Positions 23,945 through 36,613 of a DNA stretch of 64,000 nucleotides are shown in pieces (positions within the stretch are counted from its first letter, which is position 1; each line of letters begins with the position of its first letter). Origin of the DNA: Dipteronia dyeriana (lineage: Eukaryota; Streptophyta; Magnoliopsida; Sapindales; Sapindaceae); assembly GCA_032871835.1 (NCBI GenBank), contig CM065296.1:112416146-112480145 (forward strand), given 5' to 3'. The notes below the pieces were generated by a model, which was given only the letters and a program-made list of their open reading frames with translations, made no database searches and had not been told where the DNA came from. Both the position numbers and the translations under genes were made by a program.

Positions 23945-24878
23945 ATTTCCCCTACGAGGTTTGCGATATTTATAAATTTATCCTTTTTAGTTTTAAAAAT
24001 ATTCAATCTTTTCTTAAAAACTAAATTATTTAAAGATTTACTCCTTACCGTTAGAATTTGAGTTAAATAGTGGGTTGACAATGAAACATCAGGGTAATAT
24101 TGTAACTGTACTAAGAGAACATGATTAGAATGTCGTTGTTTAATGAAAATAAAAAGAGACGGATGGGTTTAAAAAGAAAATACACGTATGTCCTCAAACT
24201 CAAATTAAAAGCAAAATAAAAACTTAAAAGAAAATAAATTAGGTTCACTGGTTCATCAACCATCATCAATAATTACAAGTTCATTAACCATCATCAATCA
24301 TCATGAAAATTAACCAAATTCCAGAATTCACAACCAAACCAGAATTCATCAATTCATCAAGTTGAAAACTCAGAACTACACCACCACCAAAGCCAACCCA
24401 ACGACTAACAGCTTCACGATCAAACCCATCCACCATAGCCGCCACTAGATTCAACAACCAAGACCACACTATCCCACAATCTACTCGTCGGCGCCTCACC
24501 CAAACCACCAAAATCTAGAAATAACATCCCACGTGACCCAATAACACCCAAACCTCCATCAAAGGAAAAAAGATGGAGAAAAGAAGGAGAAAAAGAAAGA
24601 AAAGATGATCGACGATGAGAGAAGATCGATCGAATGCCAATCCCGTTTGGAAAGAGATAAAGCGTTGATCTCCTTGTCAAGAGATCGAGCGCCAATCTCC
24701 TCGCTTGGATGACGATCGCTGCTAGTAAAGGTGGTCATTTGAGTGATTTTTATGGGTTAGGTTGGCAACTACGGTTTGGTGTGTGAGTGGTGGGGTGGCT
24801 AGGGTATGGGTTTTAGAGATGATGGTGGAGAAGAAGATCTCTACCGTTCATCCTTTTTTTCATTTGAAAAGTTAAATT

Positions 24879-25184
24879 TAATGCTTGTTTGGTTGATCTT
24901 TCTATTGACTCAAAAAGTCTATGAACGTCTATTTAATTTATTTATTTTTTGGTTGGGCTTTTAAGAATGTTTATTTTTAATTAAGTAGAGGCTAGTAGAG
25001 TTTAAACATCTACTAGACAAAAGCTCATGAGGAGGTACCTCTCCAAATAGACACTTTTTAAAAAAAAATCTACCAACTAAACAATTATATATTTTTTTCA
25101 AAAACTCTATTTCTAATAGATCTACTGCAAGTAGATCTTTTACCAATAGAGATTTTTCAAAAGCCCAACTAAACAAGCTCTTTA
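24879..25184. repeat. Possible small inverted-repeat element
   Basis: Ends GCTTGTTTGGTTG and (complement) GCTTGTTTAGTTG resemble short TIRs around about 300 bp of A+T-rich sequence. I found no matching target duplication. Confidence 0.35.
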
Positions 25185-25400
25185 TCACCTAACTTAAATG
25201 GATCTCTACAATCCATGTTTGAGATGGACGGTGGAGATTAAAAGATAATTTACTAATAAAAAAGAAAAAAAAGAAAAAAAAAACATAAAAAGAAGACAAA
25301 AAGGAAAAAAATCACTATTTAGGTATGAAAGAAACATACTTTCTCTATTACTCTTATGGTCAAACTTTTATTTAACAGAAATTCTAACAGTAGTGTGTAA

Positions 25401-25786
25401 GGGCCCGTTCTGTAAGTATTCTTCAGTTGCTGTTTTTTGAAAATAAAAATGAAAATGAAAATGAAAACTGTATTTTTGGTTTTATTTTCGATTCCTGAAA
25501 ATGCGTCTGGTAGCAAATACTGAAAGCTGTATTTTGAAAATGAAAACGGAAACGGAAAAAACACGTCTGGTAGGTTAACCGAAAACTATCAAAAATTGAA
25601 ATATCAATTTTAGTATTTTGTTTAATATTATTACAACTATAAACAAATTGATTAAATAATTAACCAATCTAATTTTTGTATTGTAATTTTTAAATTAAAC
25701 AAAAGTAACACATCAAAAATTAATTCAAAAAAATATATATAAAAAATGAATTAATCAAAACTAAACTCTTAAATTATAAATAAATA

Positions 25787-25824
<38 letters not shown>

Positions 25825-26012
25825 ATAAAAATATAATTGTATATATTATATTTCTATATATACATATTATAATAATATATTAAATATTATTACATATATT
25901 ATAATTTATACTATAATAATATATATATTAATTTATATTTTTTATATTACATTTTTATATATAATAATACATAATATATGACAATATATCCTATGTAAAT
26001 ATATAATATTTG

Positions 26013-26051
<39 letters not shown>

Positions 26052-26529
26052 ATATCGAATAATATATAATATACTATTATATTAATAATATATTTTATAT
26101 TTTATATATTAATAATATATAATATTTTATAATATTATAATATACACAAAATATATTATATATATAATATTATAATATATATATGTAATTATAATTATAA
26201 TATATATATATAAGAGGGGCACTTTGGTAATTTAAAAATCTTGTTCTATCTTATCCTAGTTATATCAAACGCATAATAGTACAATTAATAGTTTAAGATT
26301 TTTTTTTTAATATAAAAAAAAGTGAAAAACAAAATGAAAAACAAAAACGAAAAATGAAAAACAAGTATTTTGTGTTTTTTAAATCTTTCACTTTTAACAC
26401 TAATTTTGTTTTTCAATTTTTTTTCGTTTTTTGAAAATAAAATGAAAAACGGTTAACGAACGCGTTTTCGAAATCGTTTTTAAAAAATAAAAATGAAAAT
26501 GGACTGAAAAATAGCTACGGGACGGGGCC
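25401..26529. mobile_element. PIF/Harbinger-type MITE with AT-rich core
   Basis: 1129 bp. Ends GGGCCCGTTCTGTAAG and (complement) GGCCCCGTCCCGTAGC, each followed by a CAGT / CATTTTCATTTTTATTTT-like stretch; 3-bp target duplication TAA at 25398-25400 and 26530-26532. The core (25.78-26.22 kb) is nearly pure A+T with many TA runs. Non-coding. Confidence 0.78.
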
Positions 26530-26639
26530 TAAATCTTCAAATGATTTGGTTTTTAAGGAGAAGACTGACCGTTTTTAAAATTAGAGGGTTAAAGTTATGA
26601 ATATAATAAAATTCAGGGGAGGAAAATATTAATATCTCT

Positions 26640-28249
26640 AAAAATATCTGAATTATGATAATAATTTTAGAATAATGTTCACCGTCCAAAATATTATTAA
26701 TTTTTTTATTCATGCCAAGCTAATTTGTAGAATTATATTGATTACAAAGTAATGTAATAATTCTTTTGATAGTACAGCATTAGTTGTATAGAGTTGGTTA
26801 AAGCACGATTTGGACTTTGGAAGGTAATAAAAGATTAAAAAGTAAATGTGGAATATGTATATATTTATCACATTATCCACATAAGATTTAAGTATCCAAT
26901 TGGGACAAGTTGGTGGATTTTTCTTTCAATAATGCTATTTTATTTGGTCGCTATATTCGAACACCAAATTTCATTACTCTTTCTCATTTACAAAGATTCT
27001 CTATTTATTAACATCTTAATCTTTTGAATACAACTGGTTTTCTGTTCTAATGTAGGAAATATTATTGAAGATTTTAAATTTTAAAAATATTATTGTAATT
27101 AATATATATTATTATATTTCTATTTATTATATATTTAGTTAGGTAGTTAATTATTTTATGATTTGATTTTATTAAATATACTTAAGTTGTTTTGGGATTA
27201 TAGTATTTTCAATTTCCATTTGTGATGTTTTAATATTCTTTCAAGTTCTTGTAGGTTTCTAATTCTTGTAGGGTTTTTTTAAAGTTTTTGGTTTTCCTAT
27301 TTAAAGGTCTTGTGCTCTAATATGGATTAGAGTTCTTTTATGTATTCTTATGAGAATCAATGAATTTTAATGCTTAATATTTTGATATTTGAGCACGAAT
27401 TAGAAGATTAATAGTAGATTTTGTTTTCAATATTCAAGAATCAACGAATTTAGTTTCCGATATTTAAGAATCAACAAATTCGAATCCTTTATCTCGTTCT
27501 GTTAATCAATCCTTAAAAATATCTGAATTATGATAATATTTTTAGAATAATGTTCACTGTATGAAATATTATTTAATTTTTTTATTCGTGCCAAGTAGAA
27601 TTATATTGATTATAAAGTAATGTAATAATTCTTTTGATGGTACAGCATTAGTTGTATAGAATTGGTTAAAGCACGTTTTGGACTCTGGAAGGCAAAAATT
27701 GAAAAGTAAATGTGAATATGTATATATTTCTCACCTCATCCACCGAAGATTTGAGTATCCAAGTGGGACAAGTTGGTGGATTTTTCTTTAAATAATGCTA
27801 TTGCATTTGGTAATTGAATTTGAACATTAAATTTAGATAAAGTAATATTATTATTTTTCATTTACAAGGATTCTCTATTTATTAACATCTTCATCTTTTG
27901 AATACTAATGGTTTTCTGTTTTAAATGTAGGAGATACTATTAAAGATTTTTAATTTTAAAAATATTAATATAATTGATGATTTTATTTTATTAAATAGAC
28001 TTATGTTGTTTTGATAGGTTTTTTACATTTTTTGACTTTCCTATTTAAAGGTCTTGTACCCTAACAGGATTAGAGTTCTTTTAAGTATACTTTCCAGAAT
28101 CAACGAATTTTAATGTTTATTATTTTGATATTTGAGCGCGAATCAGAAGATTAACGGTAGATTTTGTTTTCGGTATTCAAGAATTAACGAATTTTGTTTC
28201 CGGTATTCTAGAATCAACAAATTCGAATCATTTATCTAGTTCTGTTAAT
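26640..28249. repeat. Tandem duplication of the P450 upstream region (875-bp period)
   Basis: AAAAATATCTGAATTATGAT starts at 26640 and again at 27515. Both units contain GTTGGTTAAAGCACG, GGTGGATTTTTCTTT and a series of AATCAACGAATTT-like motifs, and end near CTGTTAATCA. The second unit is shorter. A third homologous copy is upstream of gene a1 (5.59-6.36 kb). Non-coding; it may have carried the distal promoter of gene a2 before the 2.7 kb insertion separated them. Confidence 0.75.
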
Positions 28250-28379
28250 CATGATCAGAGGGGACTTTCCTGCGTGATCGTCCTTTGACCGGTGATACAA
28301 TTTCAGAAGTTCGATCCCGTTTCCACTGAAGAGTTCAGATTTCGTATGGTGAACAATAATCCTAATTCGTTTATGTTTA

Positions 28380-29495
28380 TATCGAATTTACTTGAAAGTA
28401 AATTCGATAGTGCCCACTCCATAGTTCCAGCTGATGTGTCACTCCCTGCTGATAACATGACCTGGAAACAATATCAAGCAGTTATTGATTCATTTGTGCA
28501 TTGAGAATTAAGTTGTAAGATAGATAGATGGAGAGAGAGGGTTTTATTACTTGCATCATGCCTCTGATAATGCCATCTGTGTAGTATTCAGGCTCGGTTT
28601 CTTGCAGCGATAATAACACATCGATCATAGTCCTACTCAGGTCTTTAGAAGCAGAATCAATCCTGATTCGTCTATGTTCATCAATCAAAACCTGCATGAA
28701 CTTATCTCGCTTCTCCTGCAATGTCACTAGCTTTGTTTCAGTTTTGGCCAAGTGTCCAACCCAGCCCACTTCAAAACTGGCAAAAAATCAACAATGTTTG
28801 TAGTCCCACTTAAGCGAAAGGTCTCTGTCACGATTTCTTTGAACTTTCTTGCTTCCTCTGATAATGAAATATTGTCTCCGTAATATCATTTCCAGCAATC
28901 ATCCTCATCATGAAAAATATAGACTTCATGTCCACAATCTGACATTGATCATCACCAGGTCCAGCACCCTTCAACCCTCGAAATAGCCTTTCACACAATA
29001 ACCTGACCTCATCAACACGGATGTTATAAAACATATGTAGGCGATTAGACGACAAGATTTCAAGGGAAGCTATGCGTCTCAAGTTGCACCAATGGTGACC
29101 ATATGAGGCCCAAACTAGGGAAGTGTAGTTATAACAAGGTATTTTCCTGCGAGCAGGCGAGGGCGATTGGCAAAAATGATGTCTTTTTCAGTGAAGCATT
29201 CCTCTGCCGCTAATGGGGAAGATACAAGAAGGACAGGACGAGAACCAAACCTGAGGAATACAATCGGACCATATTGGTTGGATAGTTTGGCTAGAGTACG
29301 ATGAAGTGGTTTCTTGAGGAGATAGAGGTAGTCCATAATGGGTAGCAAAAGAGCAGGGCTCGGTGGGAGGTTTCTGTTAACTCCAAGGAAGTATTTGGCA
29401 AGGTAATATAAGAAAGTAAATACAAGGAGGCCCTGCTAGAATGAAGTTTCCAAGGAGAATTTTGATGATAGCAACCAACTGTGAACTGATTCCAT
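28380..29495 (-). pseudogene. CYP81-like pseudogene b3
   Basis: The best preserved type b copy. ATG at 29495, anchor, [57 protein letters not shown], then KTETKLVTLQEKRDKFMQVL and LQETEPEYYTDGIIRGMMQ. A phase-0 intron of only 89 bp (28550-28462) precedes VMLSAGSDTSAGTMEWALS. After that (below about 28.38 kb) P450 similarity stops, so the K-helix and heme loop are missing. There is an in-frame stop near codon 20 and frameshifts near 29.11, 28.83-28.79 and elsewhere. Copia E3 sits 67 bp upstream of the ATG. Confidence 0.88.
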
Positions 29496-29561
29496 CAACA
29501 ATATAATTAATTTATAAGCGGAGAGAGAGGATTTTAAGTTTGCTCAATTGATTGATTCTTA

Positions 29562-30104
29562 TGTAAGGAATTTCGATTAACACAAATCTAATACATGCAT
29601 AGACACATAATTAATTCGAAAAGCTTAACCTAAACATGTTTCTATACATATTTAATCAAACCCTAAACATACAATATTGACCCATGTCAATTCAAGAGAA
29701 AAGTGGAAAAGAATCGATAGCGGAAGCGTACATGAATCCATTGTTGGAGATTTGTGAACGAGTTGTGATCTTCCAAATTATCACGACCTTTATGAACCCT
29801 ACCGTATTCTATTTTACTCTGTTGATGGGGATACAGAGAAAACAAAAGTATTGTGTAATTTGGGGACCATAACCCTAAATATATATAATAATCAAATTAT
29901 TATATGTTGGCTATTTCTAATTCGACCCCTCAACAAATTAGAAATAACACTTTTGTATCTACACATTAATTCCATGACAATTATACCCTTAAGCCTTAAT
30001 ACTTTAAATCTTAATTAGATCACTTTAATTTAGGCTTAACCAAAAGATAGCACAACACATTTAATATTCACATGTGTGGCCCCATATGATGGAATTTTCC
30101 AACA
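29562..30104 (-). repeat. Copia E3 LTR, left copy
   Basis: 543 bp, TGTAAGGAATTTCG to TTTTCCAACA. It pairs with 52650-53193 and is followed by ATCTCCCATTAGGCC (polypurine tract complement). The open frame at 29684-29872 is LTR sequence. Confidence 0.93.
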
Positions 30105-30448
30105 ATCTCCCATTAGGCCACATATGTAACTTTACAAATGTGTATGACTTTATGAGCTCCAAAATTTTGCTATCCCAATTTTATGGTATATCCGAACAAT
30201 CTCGTCCATTGATTATGCCAATATAGGATAAAAGCGGTTTTCGTCACATTTAGCGTGACTAAACCCATCAATTGTCACGTATACCAACATAACCAAATGA
30301 TATAGATCAATCATGGATGCATAGCATGGAAATTACATGCAATGTGATCTATACATGTCTATTCCAACTGGTCATACTTTATTCCTTAGTGAGATCAAAA
30401 CTTAACACAATGTAACAAAGTGTAATTTACCGGATACTTTATTTCTGA

Positions 30449-33178
30449 TCAGAAAATATCCAAATACATAAATGCATAAGTATATCCAAAATCAAATATA
30501 GAGCAATAAAATACAAAATTATACAAACTCCCACTATATGTGATATCCTCACACAAAATAACACCCATATGAGCAGTGTGCTCATGAAAGACTTTAGGTG
30601 GTAATCCCTTTGTAAGCGGATCTGTTATCATGAAGTTTATCCCAATGTGCTCTATTGTCCACTCTGCACTCTTTCCTTCACAACTAGGAACTTAATGTCA
30701 ATATGTTTTGACCTAGATGAGTTCCTGTTGTTATTAGAATATATCATTGTTGACTTATTGTCACAATATAGTTTGAGTGGTCTTTCAACACCCTCCAGAA
30801 TGCGCAGCCTAGTAAAAACATTCCACAGCCATATTCCATGGTTGGATGCCTCATAACATGATACAAACTCTGTTACCATGGTGGAAGAAGCTATGAGTGT
30901 CTATTTGGCATTCCTCTAAGATATAGCTCCACAAGCCAACAAGTATTTGTAGCTTGATGTGGATCTTCTACTGTCTTGGCATCCAACATAATCAGAGTCG
31001 GAATACTCTATGATCTCAAGCTGATCCGATCTCTTATATGTGAATATGTAATATTTTGTTCGCTTCAAATACCTTATAACCCGATTGGCTGCTTCCAATG
31101 ATCCATCCTAGAGTTACTTAAATACCTACAAAACATACCAATAATGTACACAATATCCGGACGCGTACATACATGAGCATACATTAGACTCCCTACAGCT
31201 GATGCATAGGGAATCTTCTGCATTTCTTTAGCTTCAAGGTTACTTTTAGGGCACTGATTGAGACTGAACTTGTCTCCCTTAGTGACAGGGGTGTCACCTG
31301 ATTTGTTGTCCTGCATGCCAAACCTTTTGAGCATTGTATCGATATAACTCCTTTGTGATAATCCAATAATACCCCGAGAGCGATCTCGTTGTATTTGGAT
31401 CCCTAATACAAAAGAGATGTCACCAAGATCGTTCATATCAAAATTCGTTGATAGAAATCTCTTGGTTTCATGCAACATGCTTATATCATTTGTGGCAAGC
31501 AGTATGTCATCGACATATAAAACCAAGAATATGTGCTTACTCCTACTGAATTTGTGATACACATAATTATCAACAACGTTTATCTCAAAACCAAATGAGA
31601 TAATTACTTGATGAAACTTATGGTACCACTGACGGGAAGCTTGCTTGAGTTTATAGATGGATTTTGTCATTTTGCAAACCATATTCTTTGGGTCTCCCGA
31701 CTCAAAATTTTCTGGTTGCACCATATAAATTGTTGCGTCAATGTCACCATTGAGAAAAACCATCTTGACATCCATCTGATGAAGCTCAAGGTCGAAATGT
31801 GCAACAAGTGCCATGATTGTTCTAAAAGAGTCTTTCGTTGAAACTGGAGAGAAAGTCTCTTTATAGTCAATCCCTTCTTTTTAGGTAAAGCCTTTAGCTA
31901 CAAGACGATTCTTATACCTCTCCACATTACCTTTCGAATCCTTTTTGGTTTTAAATATACATTTACAACCAATGAGATTCGCACCTTCTGGTAATGGGAC
32001 TTGTTCCCAAACCTTATTATCTTGCATAGACTTATATTCCTCATTCATGGCATCAATCCACTTTTGAGAGTTGGAACCCTGCATGGTTTGATGGAAGTTG
32101 ATTTGATCATTTTTCATCATTCCAATGTCTTCCTCATGTTCCTGGAGAAATACGTAAAAATCGTCTGGAATAGCATTTCTCCTTTCTCTAGTGGATCGCC
32201 TTAATGACACTGGTTCTTGAGGTTATTGAGTTTGTTCCTCAGAAACAATTACCTCATCTTGAATGGGGGGTTGTTCAATATTGTCTGGTTGAGGATCCAG
32301 ATTCGCTTCTTAATCAATGACAGGTATAGAAACCTGACATTCTCAAAAGCGATCGTAGGAATTGAAACCGATTCTTCCTCAAAGACAATGTCTCTAACCT
32401 TATTTCTCCCCCCAAACTCAACATCCTAAAAAAATGTTACAGTTCCCATTTCAAAAATTGACCGAAGTGTGGGATCATAAAACTTATAGCCCCTTGATCG
32501 CTCAGAGTAGCCAATGAAGTAGCTGCTCACAGTTTTGGAGTCCAAATTCTTTTTATGTGGCCTGTAAGGCCTTGCCTCAGCTGGACATCCCCAAATGTGA
32601 AAATGCTTTAGACTCGGCTTTCTGTCTGTCCAAAGCTCATAAGGTGTTTTTGCAGCTGTTTTAGTTGTCACTCGGTTCAGAATATAAGCTGCTGTTTTGA
32701 GTGCTTCTCCCTAAAGTGACTCTGGTAAGGTGGAATGACAAATCATACTCCTTAACATATCCTAAAGAGTCTGGTTTTTCCTTTCAGCTACACCATTCAT
32801 GCTAGGTGACCCTGGCATGGTGTACTGTGGGACGATTCCACATTCTTCTAGGAATTTAGCAAATAGTCCTGGACGTTGTTCACCTGAACCGTCATATCTA
32901 CCGTAGTATTCACCACCACGGTCAGACCTGACACTATTTATTCTTTTGTTGAGTTGGTTCTCAACTTCAGCTTTAAATGTTTTGAACACGTCCAAAGACT
33001 GTGATTTCTCATGAATGAGAAATAGGTACCCATAACGTGAGTAATCGTCTATGAATGATATAAAATACTGTTGACCATTTCAATAAGCCGTAGGGAATGG
33101 ACCACAGATATCCGTATGTATCAATTCTAAGACGTCTGTAGTTCTGTTGGCACCTATTTTCTTTATTTTGGTCTGTTT
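30449..33178 (-). pseudogene. Copia E3 pol part (integrase to RNase H), degenerate
   Basis: Minus-strand order: integrase core with DRGGEYYGRYDGSGEQ and MNGVAERKNQT (32995-32762), KTPYELWTDRKPSLKH (32671-32426), RT N-terminus 32210-31881, RT core 31814-31074 with an intact YVDD box (LYVDDILLATND), RNase H pieces 31098-30449 (KLYCDNKSTMIYSNN; DPLTKGLPPKVFHEH). Frames are interrupted near 32.76, 32.42-32.22, 31.88, 31.10, 30.90 and 30.64 kb. The N-terminal part continues at 49.96 kb, past E2. Confidence 0.9.
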
Positions 33179-33378
33179 TGTTGGAACCCCGTTCACCGGT
33201 TACGCAGTGGAACTAATTTTTAAAATTATTATACAGATCATAATCTATATCTGGGACCAATGAACTTGGGATCGTATTTATTATTCGAAACTAATACATA
33301 CAATATGTAAACACAGGAAATTGAAATTGATATAATCAGAAGAATAACATACTTACCAACGTTTGGAGGCTCATTCAC
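33179..33378 (-). repeat. E2 third LTR, 200-bp stub
   Basis: TGTTGGAACCCCGTTCACCG to GAGGCTCATTCAC matches the first 200 bp of the LTRs at 35533 and 47147. It is cut at 33378; about 17 bases of unrelated sequence follow, then gag. Confidence 0.9.
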
Positions 33379-33431
33379 GTGGATAATGGCCTACATCACC
33401 GGTCTTGCCCTTGCAGTCTTTAGTCAAGGAC

Positions 33432-34052
33432 TCAAAAGATAGTGAGCTCATTGAGTAACTGTGTGAGACTGAACCTTAACTTGTTCATCTCATGGTTATT
33501 CTTAAACTGATTGAAACTCTTCGAAAGAGTCGTCAGTATAAGGCTCACTTGATTGGGTTCATCAATGGCCCCGCCATTGACTTCTACCGTGCTGAAGTAT
33601 GACATCATGCTCAGGACATGTTCCATGCTCAGGACATGTTCCCAAACTGACGTTCCTTCCTTCATACGAGCGAGCATAGCGGAACGAACAGCTTCGTGTA
33701 GCTTTTGCTCGGAGGGGTGCCCGAACATAGCTTGCAATGACTCCGTGATTTCGAATGCTGAAGTCATTGCTTCGTGCTTTGTGACAAGCACGTCTGTCAT
33801 TGAAGCCAACAGATATGTTCGGGCCTTCTCATTAGATGAGACCCATCGCTCAAATGTATCACGAACAGTTCGTGTGGTATTGACAGTAGATGTTGGAGGA
33901 CATTCCTCCGTAAGCACGAACTTGAGGTCTTTGGTGACAAAAATTGCATTAATATTAAGTTTCCACTTAGTGTAGTTATTACCAGTTAATTTGTCGTTTG
34001 CGAGAATTTGAAGTAATGCAGAAGACATTGCTGAAAAAAATAAAACATTCAT
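33432..34052 (-). pseudogene. E2 gag, second copy (open 206-codon frame)
   Basis: A copia gag N-terminal domain (LTGNNYTKWKLNINAIFV; later MTSAFEITESLQAMFGHP), open over 206 codons but stopping at LLNELTIF without the zinc knuckle or pol. It is nearly identical to gag at 44993-45606, which has a frameshift near 45.32 kb. An 18-bp tandem duplication (33606-33641) repeats HVLSME within the frame. It is the only gag reading frame in the window not interrupted before this point, but the polyprotein behind it is deleted. Confidence 0.85.
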
Positions 34053-35517
34053 TCAGTCATTTATTTAAAACAAGTGTGAGTGCTTTGACATAAATTTAAA
34101 CATGATACATGCACATGTTTAACGAACTAGAACTACCCTAAAACTAGTTACTATACCACGACAATCCAACAAATGATATTCTAGAATAACTCTTATTCCA
34201 TACATTCAATCATCGTTCATTCAGTCAGGTTTTTAATTAACAAACTTAATCAAAACCTTCGTGAGTGTAACCCAAAATTTCAGATCTCACGAGCTTAACT
34301 CGAGAATTGTCGTCTTAGGGTCGGTCAATCCCAAAATACCCTCAGAAATCCTATCCATTAGGAAATCGACCTTGGTATTGACCTTTGTGGAAACCCTCAG
34401 TAGGGAGGACGAAAGCAAAACCGTCACAAGACCCCACTCGGATCTCACGGTATTGAACTAATGATGGAGACCGCTGGATATATATGTCATATATCCCTCT
34501 CCCACTCACTATTTTAAAATTAGGGTTTTCTATTAACCGTTAATGCACCTAAACTCTACATGATTAAACGACTAACTTTAGTCAAGTTATCTAGCGCATT
34601 AACTAATTAGAAATTCTAATTAACTAATAAATTATTTATGATTTTTAACAATTAAAAATCTAATCTATTAGTGAATAATCTAAGCCTTTGTAAACTATTT
34701 ACTAGGGTCAGATTATTATGTTAGTGTTTACCAAGTTTTAACTATTAAAACCCTAACACTTTATTTGGATAATTTATTATTAGGTAATTAATCATATTAA
34801 TCCTAATTACAATAAATGACCCTATTAATCTAACTTATTAAACTCTTTAATAACTAGAATAATATTAATGAGAATTATCAAGTTTTCTAACCATTAAAAG
34901 CTAATCTCATTATTCATAGCCAATTATGTATATTACCTATTTTAATCACATTAAAAAATATAAAAATTATCAGGTTATAATGCATGTATGACATATCAAA
35001 TATATTTGTGTAGGCACATCTAATCTAAATGACATACGTATGCATGACAATGCTTTTATCATCACATAATATAAAGCATATATGAATTGACCGAGTACTG
35101 TGGATTATTTAACCTAAAAAAATTGGAATCTAAAGTTACAAAAAATTTCTGAAGGCATTCCTTAGTTTTCTAGTAACTTCAGATATCTTCCAGTCTCTTC
35201 GAGCCACTCCGATTCATCTCATGAATCCTTCTTCATGATTTTTCCAGGTCTTCAATATATGTTACATTTTTTATATATATAATACAATAACAGTAAAAAT
35301 AATAATAAAATAAGAATAATAATAATAATAATACAACCCATAACCCTAAATCCACAGTACCATATAATTAACGATCAATTATGTTTTTATAAATTAAAAA
35401 AAATAATATATATATATATATATACATACAAAATATCATACAGTCAATTTAAATCGTGCCCACACAATCATACATACAGGAGCATCGAAAACAACTTCCT
35501 ATTCCGAAAATAAAATT
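34053..35517 (-). other. E2 leader between primer-binding site and gag, copy 2
   Basis: About 1.46 kb of non-coding leader, collinear with 45607-47130. It lacks about 68 bp present in the other copy at 45.73-45.79 kb. A 66-codon frame on the plus strand (34261-34461) is kept in both copies but has no recognisable domain and runs antisense to the element. The segment near 35.28-35.34 kb holds an ATA/ATAATA microsatellite. Confidence 0.7.
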
Positions 35518-36613
35518 GGCTCTGATACCAATTGTTGGAACCCCGTTCACCGGTTACGCAGCGGAACTAGGTTTTAAAATTTTTATACATTTCATAATAT
35601 GTATCTGGGACCAGTGAACTTGGGATCGTATTTATTATTCGAAACTAATACATACAATATGTAAACACAGAAAATTGAAATCGATATAATCAAAAGAAGA
35701 ACATAGTTACCAACGTTTGGAGGCTCATTCACTTTACGATATGCTCATGTCTAAACCACGCTTACCAACGTTTGTAGACTCCTTCACTTTACGATGTGCT
35801 CATGTCTGAACCACTCGATCTTCCTCGCTATCTCCGAGAACTAATAACTGCGTGTGGATGCGTCACGGTCTCAGGAACTTGAATGGAGGATGTAGAGAAA
35901 TACTTAAAGAATCTCTTTCTTCTCAATTTGGTGTATTGATTTCACACACACATAAATTGCATCTCATGCAATACTTATATTTTTTTTTCTTTGATTCGTG
36001 TATATCAGATACATACCAAAAACAAAAAAAAAATCAACCTTTTCTTTTTCTTTGTTTCATGCCTATCAGGTGCCAAAAACAAAAAAAAAAACAACCTTTT
36101 TTTTTTCTTTGTTTCATGTATATCAGATTATCAGGTACCAAACCGAAAAAAAAAACAACCCATTTTTTTCCTTTTGATTCACATGTATTAGGTAGTGGTG
36201 TAAAAATGGGCCGTGACGGGCTGCGTACCGGGCCGCTGGGAGGAGGCCCCGCAGGGCGGCCAGCCTGGCACGCCAATCTGGCGTGCCAGGCCTGTCGGAC
36301 CGATCCGCCGGTCCGTTCGGTCCAATTTTTATTTTTTTTTCAAAAATCCTCCAACGGCTGGAATTTTTTTCTAGTTGTTGGAGGAAAAAATATTACCAAA
36401 CCTCCCCCCCCCCTAAAATCTTTTAAATTATATTTTGACCCACAAATCAAATTTTTCTATAAATACTTCCATCCATTTCATTTTCCATTAACTCTCTCTA
36501 TCATTCTTTCAATATCTCATTCTCTCAAATCTCAATCTCTAATATATTCTTCAATTCTCTAAATTTTTTATTCAATTTGGTTATTACTCTCTCTACGAAA
36601 TTCTCTACATTTT

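Larger units (their letters stand above)
23945..26635. mobile_element. Long-TIR MULE-like element upstream of P450 a2
   Basis: The two ends are imperfect inverted repeats of about 120 bp or more: TTCTTAAAAACTAAATTATT, then AAGATTTA on the left; complement of the right end CTCCTTAAAAACCAAATCATT, then GAAGATTTA; then CTGTTAGAATTT-like sequence on both. The interior (24.28-24.85 kb) is G+C-richer but encodes no recognised protein. A Harbinger-type MITE is nested near the right end. Exact termini and target duplication are not resolved, so the class is tentative. Confidence 0.55.

Noticed and set aside
25780..26220. Dense TA-rich block considered as a CRISPR-like or satellite array
   Set aside because: No fixed repeat-spacer pattern; it is the A+T core of a MITE.
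35852..36562. 236-codon plus-strand frame with K/F-rich repeats
   Set aside because: It runs from LTR minisatellite into the hAT end, crossing the hAT boundary at 36193; composed of A- and T-runs. Not a gene.
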